Source: Deltaproteobacteria bacterium Ga0077550 (GTDB taxonomy: Bacteria; Myxococcota_A; Polyangia; Nannocystales; Nannocystaceae). Taken from it: DNA of 64,000 nt. The notes beneath the pieces were generated by a model that saw nothing but the letters and a program-made list of their open reading frames with translations, was not told the DNA's origin and did no database searches. The stretch spans positions 62,001 through 126,000 of the forward strand of contig LNFB01000242.1 in the NCBI GenBank assembly GCA_001464385.1, read 5' to 3'. This document shows positions 57,708-64,000 of the stretch, in pieces. A program made the translations under genes and the position numbers. Numbering within the stretch: position 1 is the stretch's first letter; each line of letters begins with the position of its first letter.

Positions 57708-59560
57708 TCCAACACCTCGACGCGCGTGCGGTCCTCGCCGAGCTCCACCCGCCGCGAGCCCAGGAAGTCCCGCAGATCGCCGTTGAGCGCGGCGTAGATC
57801 GCCGGCACCACGCCCATGGCGGTCTCGGTGCGCCACGAGAAGACGTAGTCGGCGCCGGCCTCGTACATCGGCGCGATGTCGGCGAGGCGGATCGCGTTGA
57901 CCACGATCTTCGCGCGCGGGGCGATCCGTCGCAGCTGCCGGGCCAGCTCGAGGTTCGTGATGCCCTTCAGGATGTCGTCTGGGATCGTGCACACCACCAC
58001 CTCGGCCTCGTCGACGCCGGTGTGCGCGAGCGTTGCGGGGTTGGCGATGTCACCGTAGACGACCCGCGCGCCGCGCTCGCGGATCCTGTCGTGCAGCGCG
58101 ACGTTGAAATCGACGATGAGCACCTCGGGCAGCAGCTCGGTGTGGCGCCGCTCGAGCTCGAAGAGCAGCGACGACGCGAGGCGGTGGAAGCCGAGCAGGA
58201 CCAGCCGCGGCGGCGTCTCCTGCTGTGGCGCCGCCGCCTTGCGGTCGCCCTCGTGGATGCCGAACCGCGCGAGCAGGGGGCCCAGGCGGTGGTGCAGGGG
58301 ATCGGCGAGCGTGAACAGCCCCGGCGTCACGATCGCGGTGAGCACGAAGGCGAAGATCACCACGCTCACCAGCTCTCCGTCGATGTGCCCGAGCGACAAC
58401 CCGAGGTAGGCGATGACCAGGGCGAACTCGGAGACCTGCGCCAGCTTCGTCGACGTGGTCACCGCGTGGCGACGATCGAGCCCGGTGGCGAACAACAGCG
58501 GGAAGAAAACGACGTAGCGCAGGGCCGTCATCACGCTCGCGAGCACCAGGGCGACCAGCAGCACCGCGCCGCCATCGGGGATCGGGATGCTCATGCCGAG
58601 CGCGACGAAGAAGAGCGTGATGAAGAAGTCGCGGAGGTTGCCGACCTTCGCCATCACCTCGTGGGCGTAGGGGAACGACGCGATGCTGGCCCCGGCGACG
58701 AGCGCACCGAGCTCCATCGACACCGAGGCCTCGACGGGTAGGCCCAGCGCGTGGGCCCACGGGCCGAGCTGGCCGGCGAAGGTCCCGAGGCCGAAGCACC
58801 AGCCGAGCGCGAGCGTGACGACGAGCTCCGGCGACTTCGCCACGGTGCGGAACGCCCACGGGAGCACGAAGCGCGTGGCCGCCCAGGCGAGCGAGATCAC
58901 CAGCACGACGCCCAGCAGCGTGCCGAGCAGCGGCGCGATGTCGGGCTGCTCGAGGTTGGGCTGCAGCGCCAGCAGCACGATCGCCCAGATGTCCTGGAAG
59001 ATGAGCAGGCCCACGCAGAGCCGGCCGTCGACCGTGTCCATCTGCAGGCGTTCTTGCAGGACCTTGACCACGAGCAGCGTCGACGAGAACGCGCTGGCCA
59101 GCGCGAGGTACAGCGGCTCGAAGCCGCTGCCGCCGACGCCGAGGTCGAACATCGCGACGAGGCTGAACGCCCCGAACGCGACCAGCACCGACAGCGGCAC
59201 CTGCAGCAGGCCGGTCAGCATGAGCGTGCGGCCGCTGGCGAGCAGCGCCCGCAGGTCGAGCTCGAGGCCGATGAGGAAGAGCAGCAGCACGAGGCCGAGC
59301 CCCGCGATGGTCTCGATCGCCTCGCGATCGTTGACCAGCCCGAGGCCGACGGGGCCGACGAGCAGGCCGGCGAGGATGAAGCCGGCGATGCTCGGCAGGC
59401 GCAGCACGCCGCTGACCAGGGCGAGCACGGCGGCGGCGAGGAAGCAGACCGCGATGCCGGCGACCAGCGGCGCGGGGCCGCCTCCGGCGGCGAGGAGCGA
59501 GGTGACGATGTCCGACGAGACGATGTCCGACGAATCGATGCGAACCAGGGCATGGATCAT
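57704..59560 (-). CDS. KefB/YbaL-type monovalent cation:proton antiporter
   Basis: 618 aa CPA2-family antiporter: about twelve to thirteen transmembrane helices (LVAGIAVCFLAAAVLALVSG, PSIAGFILAGLLVGPVGLG, LVLLLFLIGLELDLRALL, etc.) followed by a cytoplasmic TrkA-N/RCK domain (about 450-600: RLVLLGFHRLASSLLFELE, IVDFNVALHDRIRERGARVVYGDI). The RCK Rossmann motif (GFHRLAS) departs from GxGxxG, so NAD(H) control may differ. Expected role: K+ or Na+/H+ exchange. Single gene; its stop codon overlaps the bphO stop. A small secreted-protein gene lies 27 nt upstream. Confidence 0.92.
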   Translation of the reverse strand: MIHALVRIDSSDIVSSDIVTSLLAAGGGPAPLVAGIAVCFLAAAVLALVSGVLRLPSIAGFILAGLLVGPVGLGLVNDREAIETIAGLGLVLLLFLIGLELDLRALLASGRTLMLTGLLQVPLSVLVAFGAFSLVAMFDLGVGGSGFEPLYLALASAFSSTLLVVKVLQERLQMDTVDGRLCVGLLIFQDIWAIVLLALQPNLEQPDIAPLLGTLLGVVLVISLAWAATRFVLPWAFRTVAKSPELVVTLALGWCFGLGTFAGQLGPWAHALGLPVEASVSMELGALVAGASIASFPYAHEVMAKVGNLRDFFITLFFVALGMSIPIPDGGAVLLVALVLASVMTALRYVVFFPLLFATGLDRRHAVTTSTKLAQVSEFALVIAYLGLSLGHIDGELVSVVIFAFVLTAIVTPGLFTLADPLHHRLGPLLARFGIHEGDRKAAAPQQETPPRLVLLGFHRLASSLLFELERRHTELLPEVLIVDFNVALHDRIRERGARVVYGDIANPATLAHTGVDEAEVVVCTIPDDILKGITNLELARQLRRIAPRAKIVVNAIRLADIAPMYEAGADYVFSWRTETAMGVVPAIYAALNGDLRDFLGSRRVELGEDRTRVEVLD

Positions 59561-59587
59561 GCGAGAGACTCCCGAGGTGGCGGTGGA

Positions 59588-59959
59588 TCAGGCGCTGCGA
59601 GCAGGGGCTCGGCAGGGCGGTCCACGGCACGACGGGGCCTCGCACGGGCGGTGCGATGGCGCGAACGAGGGGGCGCGCGGCGCTTCGACCACGCCGGACG
59701 CCGAGATCGGCAGGGGAGGGTCGCGCCGCGGCGGCGCGCTGCTCGGGGCGCGGATCGCCTCGTGGCCGTCGGGCCCGAGCTCGGCCTCGAGGCACGGCCG
59801 TCGCAGCTGCGAGCTGCGGTCGTCGTGCGCGGCGTCGTCGGGCAGGCCGAGCGGCTCGACGCGGCCGTGGACCGGCGTGGCGGCGCTCCACCACATCAGC
59901 AGCGCCGCTACCAATCGCAGCAGCACCACCAAGCGCAACCATCTCACGCGCGCGGGCAT
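59588..59959 (-). CDS. Small exported protein of unknown function
   Basis: 123 aa. Basic N-terminus with a hydrophobic segment (RLVVLLRLVAALLMWW) that looks like a signal peptide or anchor, then a Pro/Ala/Arg-rich unstructured region with four cysteines near RRPCLEAE and at the end (HRPCEAPSCRGPPCRAP). Third codon positions are strongly G/C. It lies between the amidohydrolase and antiporter genes on the same strand. No family is recognised; low complexity leaves some doubt that it is translated. Confidence 0.5.
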   Translation of the reverse strand: MPARVRWLRLVVLLRLVAALLMWWSAATPVHGRVEPLGLPDDAAHDDRSSQLRRPCLEAELGPDGHEAIRAPSSAPPRRDPPLPISASGVVEAPRAPSFAPSHRPCEAPSCRGPPCRAPARSA

Positions 59960-60025
59960 GCGAGGACATCACTGTCGCACGGCGACGCGCGGAGCGGAAT
60001 CCATCCGGAAAAGCGATCGGACGCG

Positions 60026-61717
60026 CTATGCCCCGTGCACCACGGCGCCGCCGACGACGGTCGCGATCACCTCGGCCGCGCGCAGCGCCGCGGAATCGCG
60101 GGGGTCGAGCACGCGATCGAAGGCGGTGAGGTCGGCGGCCATGCCCACGCGCAGCATGCCGAGCTCGTGCTCGCGATGCACCGCGAACGCGGCGGCCCGC
60201 GTGAACCCGGCCAGCGCCTGATCCAGATCGAGCCGCTGATCCGGCAGCCAACCACCCGCCGGCGCGCCGTGCTCGTCCTGGCGCGTGATCGCGGCGTGGA
60301 TGCCGAAGATCGGATCGACGCGCTCGACCGGGAAATCGCTGCCGAAGGCCAGGGGCACCCCGGCGTCGAGGAATCGCCGCCATGCATAGGCGCCCGGGAG
60401 CCGGGATCCGCCCACGCGATCGGGCACCCACGGCATGTCGCTGGTCGCGTGGGTCGGCTGCATGCTCGCGATGACGCCGAGCTCGGCGAAGGTCGCGATG
60501 TCCTCGGGCGCGACGATCTGGCAGTGCTCGATGCGGGGGCGGACGTCGGCGCGCTGGGTCTCGGCGAGCGCGACGCGATACGCCGCGAGCACGGCCCGGT
60601 TCGCGGCGTCGCCGATCGCGTGGGTCGCCGGCTGCCAGCCGCCGGCGAGGCAACGGCGGGCGAGCGCGACGAGCTGGTCCGCGTCGTGCTGCAGCAATCC
60701 GCGGTGGCCGGGACGATCGTCGTAGTCGGCGAGCATCGCCGCGCCGCGGCTGCCGAGCGCACCATCGGCGTAGAGCTTCACCCCGCGCAGCAGGTACGTC
60801 GCGCCCGGGGCGGCGGCGTCGGGTCCACCGCGCGCCTCGCCGAGATCGGCGGCGAGCCACGCCTCGTCGGCGTAGGCGTGCACGCGCAGGGGCAGCGCGC
60901 CCTCCGACGCGAGCGCGCGGTAGATCGCGTCGGCGTCGGGGCCGATCCCCATCTCGTGCACGCCGGTCAGGCCGCGGGCCGTCGCATGGGCGGCGCCGGC
61001 GAGGATCCACCGCCTTGCGTCGTCGGCGGTGCCGGCCGGGGGCGACACGAGCTCCATGGCGGCGTCGACGAGCACGCCGGTGGGATCGCCCGCGGCGTCG
61101 CGGAGGATCTCGCCGCCCGGTGGGGCCGCGCGGTCGCGATCGATCCCCGCGGCGCGCAGCAGCGCGGCGCTGGCCCAGCCGGCGTGCCCATCGACCCGGC
61201 GCAGCCACACCGGCCGATCGCCGAACGCCGCGTCGAGGGTCGCGTGGTCCGGCATCGTCGCGGGTGTCCACAGGTTCTGATCCCAGCCGCGTCCGAGGAG
61301 CCACCCATGCTTCGGGCCGTGGGTGCGCAGCCGATCGATCACTTCGGCGATCGATCGGGCCCCGCGGAGGTCGACGACCTCGAGCGATTGTCCGAGGCCG
61401 ACGAGGTGCGCGTGCGCGTCGACGAGGCCCGCGGTCGCCATGCCGCCGTGCAGCTCGACGACGCGGGCGCCGGTACCCACCGCGCGCGCGACCGCGTCGG
61501 CGCGGCCGACCGCGACGATCGTCCCGCCGCGGCACGCCACGGCCTCGGCGCGGGGGTTCTGCGGATCGCCGGTCCAGATGGTGCCGCCGCGGACGACGAG
61601 CTCGCCGGCCGGGGGCGCGCTCGGGCTCGTGGCGGGGGGCGCAGTTGGTCCGCGGCGCGTGCACGCGCCCATCGCCGCGGCCAGGGTGCAGAGGAATCGA
61701 CGACGCGGCACTCGCAT
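60026..61717 (-). CDS. YtcJ-like amidohydrolase, exported
   Basis: 563 aa. Twin-arginine-like/lipoprotein leader (MRVPRRRFLCTLAAAMGAC), then the amidohydrolase beta-sandwich and TIM barrel. Metal-site motifs: HAHL (DAHAHLVG), the GVKLYADGALGSRGAAML signature of YtcJ-type enzymes, HAIGDAAN, IEHCQIV, and the terminal FGSDFPV with the catalytic Asp. The family hydrolyses amides, esters or N-formyl groups; the substrate here is unknown. ATG 61717 has TAGCCT 8 nt upstream (leaderless). Cys19 suggests it may be lipidated after export. Confidence 0.92.
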   Translation of the reverse strand: MRVPRRRFLCTLAAAMGACTRRGPTAPPATSPSAPPAGELVVRGGTIWTGDPQNPRAEAVACRGGTIVAVGRADAVARAVGTGARVVELHGGMATAGLVDAHAHLVGLGQSLEVVDLRGARSIAEVIDRLRTHGPKHGWLLGRGWDQNLWTPATMPDHATLDAAFGDRPVWLRRVDGHAGWASAALLRAAGIDRDRAAPPGGEILRDAAGDPTGVLVDAAMELVSPPAGTADDARRWILAGAAHATARGLTGVHEMGIGPDADAIYRALASEGALPLRVHAYADEAWLAADLGEARGGPDAAAPGATYLLRGVKLYADGALGSRGAAMLADYDDRPGHRGLLQHDADQLVALARRCLAGGWQPATHAIGDAANRAVLAAYRVALAETQRADVRPRIEHCQIVAPEDIATFAELGVIASMQPTHATSDMPWVPDRVGGSRLPGAYAWRRFLDAGVPLAFGSDFPVERVDPIFGIHAAITRQDEHGAPAGGWLPDQRLDLDQALAGFTRAAAFAVHREHELGMLRVGMAADLTAFDRVLDPRDSAALRAAEVIATVVGGAVVHGA

Positions 61718-61745
61718 GCCGCGTCAGGCTATCGCAATCCCGTGG

Positions 61746-64000
61746 TCACTCGCACGGCGCGTCGACGAGGAACGACACGCGCGACAGGGCGAGGACCTCC
61801 TCCGTGTCGCCCAGCACGAGCGGCATGCCGCAGGCGTCGTGGAACGCCGCCGCGTAGGCGTCCGCGTCGGCCATCGCCGCGATGTCGGGCAGGCCCGGGA
61901 GCACGAGATCGTAGCGCTCGCCGGGCTGCAGCACCGGGCCGTGGACGTCCTGGTCGATCGACACCGCCAGCCCCGCGGTGAACTCTTCGGTCACGTCGAC
62001 GGTGAGGCAGGGGATCGCACCCGAGACGATCTCCTCCGGCGTCGCGTCGGGATCGCAGTCGAGGCCGCCGGCGACCCGCAGTCCCGCCGCATCGCGCAGC
62101 TCGAGCTTGCGGAGGTTCGTCGGCGAGAGGTCGAACTTGTTCGAGAAGCGGACGGTCAAGTCGCTGCACGCGTCGATGTCGAGGTCGTCCGTGGGGAACG
62201 CCGAGCCCGGGATCACGCGGAACTGCGCGGTCTCGAAGACGTGCGTGGCGCGGCCCTCGAGGGTGCCACCGGCGGCGGAGCGGATGTGCTGCGGCGCGCT
62301 CGCGTCGGTGAACTCGAGGCGATACGTCGAGCCGGAGCAGAGCGCCACGTCGTAGTCGGCGTCGAGCTCGGGCAGGAACTGGGGGCGCACGTCCTCGGTC
62401 GGCGTCGGGCTGGGCACGCGCCCGCGCCCCTCGGCGCAGCTCTCGGCGTAGGCGTGCGCCTGGCCCCCGAGATCGGCGAGGCGGATCTCGACCTGGGCGA
62501 GCTCGGGGTCCCACCGCAGACCGCCGCGCCGTCGAACGCCCTGGGTCGCCCAGCTCCCCGCGGGGGACGGCGAGAGCGTCGCGTCGGGATCGCCCAACGG
62601 TGTGGCGCACCAGGTCTGCACCACGGCCGCGCACTCGGGCAGCGCCGCGCTCTGCTCGTCGCAGGTGCACTGCCAGGTGGCGTCCAGGCTCGGCTCGCGA
62701 TCGAAGCGCGGCAGCGCCGTGACGCCGGGCTGCATCAGTGGATCGCAGACGGCGTCGCCGCCCAGCGCGGGGTCGCAGCACTCGGACGCCTCGGCGCCGT
62801 CGCCATCGGCGTCACAGCCGACCAGGCGATCCCCGGCAGCGCCGTGCTCGTAGTCCGACGCGGCGACGTAGCACGCGGTGGCGGCCACGTCGTCGAAGCG
62901 GGCGTCCACGCAGTACCCGGTCGATCCGGTGGTGTCGACGTCGGCGATGCAGGTGACCGTCCACGGCGCGCGGCACACCCCGCCGTCGCAGTCGGCTCCC
63001 GCGGCGCAGGCCCGGCCCTGGTCGTCGCTGCCGATGCAGCGCCAGCCTTCGTCGCACGTGTCGTCGTTCGTGCACGCCGCACCGCGCGTCTCGAGGTTGC
63101 TGGGGCGGAGATCCGGGTGGGTCTCGCGGAGCTTGTCGAACAGCGGCATCGGCCAGCTCTCGACGCCGCCGTCCCAGGCGTAGCGGTGCAGCGCCGAGTC
63201 GAGCGAGCGATCCACCGACGGGACGAAGTCGAGGCACTGGACGTAGCGATCACCGTCCGGATCGCAGGTGATCGCGGTACCAGCCGCCGGATCGCGCCGC
63301 TCCCCCTGCGCGGTCACGCCGTACTTCGCGATCGCGGTCGAGAGCTGGTGGTCGCATGTGTTGCAGCACGTGTCGTCGCCCTGCGCCGGGGTCGAGCAGC
63401 TGCCTTCCAGCGCAGACGTCAGGCCGGGCGTCGGGACGAACGTCGCGTCGGTCGCGAGCCGCAGCGGTCGTGGCGTGCCACCGTCGTCCCACGTGGCGCT
63501 GCACAGCGCGTCGAGCGTCGCGGGCGTCCACGCCACGCCCTGGTCCTCGAGCTGCTCGATGCAGGTGAGGTTCCGGGCCGCGACCGAGATGTCGGCGGCG
63601 AGCGGGCTCTGCGATCCGGACAAGGTCACGCGATACCGCGTGCCCGGCCCGTGCAGCGTCACCGCGCCGGTGGCCCACCAGTAGGGCTCTTCGCCGCCGC
63701 CGCCGGGTGCCGCGCGCACGCGCTCGAACGAGGGCCGATCGACGTCGGTCGCGAAGCCGACCTCGATGTCGAACACCGCCACGTTCGCCGCCGGGCGGCA
63801 GTACTCCTCGGGTCCCAGCGGCGAGGCCTGGGCCTCGGGCGTGTCGGCGCAGGCGCCCACGACCTCGCTGCCGTACCTGACGGTCGGCAGCTCGTCCGGG
63901 CAGCGATCGCCTTCGCACGTGCCGGCGTCGGTGCCGAGCAGGTGGACGCGCGTCGCGTACACGTTCGGCATCGACAGCCGCGTGATCGCGAAGTCGGGAT
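61746..64000 (-). CDS. Large Cys-rich secreted protein, partial at the right edge
   Basis: At least 750 residues with the frame open to the end of the window; codons before the internal Met at 63971 (reading FAITRLS) belong to the same frame, so the 5' end lies outside. The product is Cys-rich, with repeated motifs such as CTNDDTCDEGWRCIG, ACAAGADCDGGVCRAP, CDADGDGAEASECCDP and CNTCDHQL, typical of the DGD/CxxD extracellular repeats of myxobacterial surface proteins. The C-terminal domain (about the last 230 residues) is beta-rich (YRLEFTDASAPQHIRSAAGG) and may bind ligand. Function unknown. Compositionally a normal gene of this genome. Confidence 0.8.
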   Translation of the reverse strand, partial: PDFAITRLSMPNVYATRVHLLGTDAGTCEGDRCPDELPTVRYGSEVVGACADTPEAQASPLGPEEYCRPAANVAVFDIEVGFATDVDRPSFERVRAAPGGGGEEPYWWATGAVTLHGPGTRYRVTLSGSQSPLAADISVAARNLTCIEQLEDQGVAWTPATLDALCSATWDDGGTPRPLRLATDATFVPTPGLTSALEGSCSTPAQGDDTCCNTCDHQLSTAIAKYGVTAQGERRDPAAGTAITCDPDGDRYVQCLDFVPSVDRSLDSALHRYAWDGGVESWPMPLFDKLRETHPDLRPSNLETRGAACTNDDTCDEGWRCIGSDDQGRACAAGADCDGGVCRAPWTVTCIADVDTTGSTGYCVDARFDDVAATACYVAASDYEHGAAGDRLVGCDADGDGAEASECCDPALGGDAVCDPLMQPGVTALPRFDREPSLDATWQCTCDEQSAALPECAAVVQTWCATPLGDPDATLSPSPAGSWATQGVRRRGGLRWDPELAQVEIRLADLGGQAHAYAESCAEGRGRVPSPTPTEDVRPQFLPELDADYDVALCSGSTYRLEFTDASAPQHIRSAAGGTLEGRATHVFETAQFRVIPGSAFPTDDLDIDACSDLTVRFSNKFDLSPTNLRKLELRDAAGLRVAGGLDCDPDATPEEIVSGAIPCLTVDVTEEFTAGLAVSIDQDVHGPVLQPGERYDLVLPGLPDIAAMADADAYAAAFHDACGMPLVLGDTEEVLALSRVSFLVDAPCE

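Overview
The window is very GC-rich (roughly 70% or more, with strong G/C at third codon positions) and reads as a chromosomal segment of a myxobacterium-like bacterium (Myxococcota, most like Nannocystaceae). The reasons are about a dozen small secreted lipoproteins with Ser/Thr/Gly/Asp-rich linkers after the lipobox cysteine, two large Ser/Thr kinases with TPR or AAA-type C-terminal halves, two ECF sigma factors, CotH-like and crystallin-like proteins, and many unrecognised secreted proteins. No phage, IS element or CRISPR array was seen. One tRNA (Asp, GTC) lies at 46157-46230. The rightmost gene runs off the window.

Layout. 1-7.6 kb: ECF sigma factor, YdeI-like protein, M16 peptidase lipoprotein, small membrane protein, P-type cation ATPase. 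7.7-12.5 kb, minus strand: a sulfide:quinone-reductase-like flavoprotein with a 47-aa partner, then a two-gene specialised-metabolism cassette: a kynureninase-like PLP enzyme overlapping a fusion of a DMATS-type aromatic prenyltransferase with a haem-oxygenase-like diiron oxidase (HDO). 12.6-23.6 kb: mostly unknown secreted proteins (CotH kinase, VHL-beta domain lipoprotein, beta/gamma-crystallin, DUF3365 cytochrome) plus a deletion scar joining an AraC remnant to a broken methyltransferase. 23.6-29.5 kb: polytopic membrane protein, UbiA-type prenyltransferase, NDH-2-like flavoprotein overlapping an ECF41 sigma factor, lipoprotein.

29.5-39.3 kb: TPR kinase, sulfotransferase and lipoprotein in one direction; redoxin, small lipoprotein, zinc-ribbon-like protein and a PknK-like kinase in the other. 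39.4-46.1 kb: cytochrome c / copper monooxygenase / TPR protein, dihaem cytochrome, DksA-like protein, PDZ protein, an unannotated SelW-type selenoprotein with an in-frame TGA and a SECIS-like hairpin, FIST protein, DUF2807 lipoprotein. 46.2-52.8 kb: tRNA-Asp, then a surface-polysaccharide locus (methyltransferase, GT2, O-antigen ligase/polymerase; divergently a CapK-like adenylate-forming enzyme and an AsnB-type amidotransferase). 53.4-57.7 kb: a near-infrared light-sensing module of bacteriophytochrome, PpsR homologue and haem oxygenase. 57.7-64 kb: KefB-type antiporter, small secreted protein, amidohydrolase, large Cys-rich secreted protein.

The most interesting items are the prenyltransferase-oxidase fusion with its PLP partner, the PpsR/bacteriophytochrome pair (the PpsR has a degenerate DNA-binding helix and the phytochrome lacks a kinase), the hidden selenoprotein, and a recurrent promoter architecture in which a -10-like hexamer lies only 6-10 nt before the start codon, implying many leaderless mRNAs.
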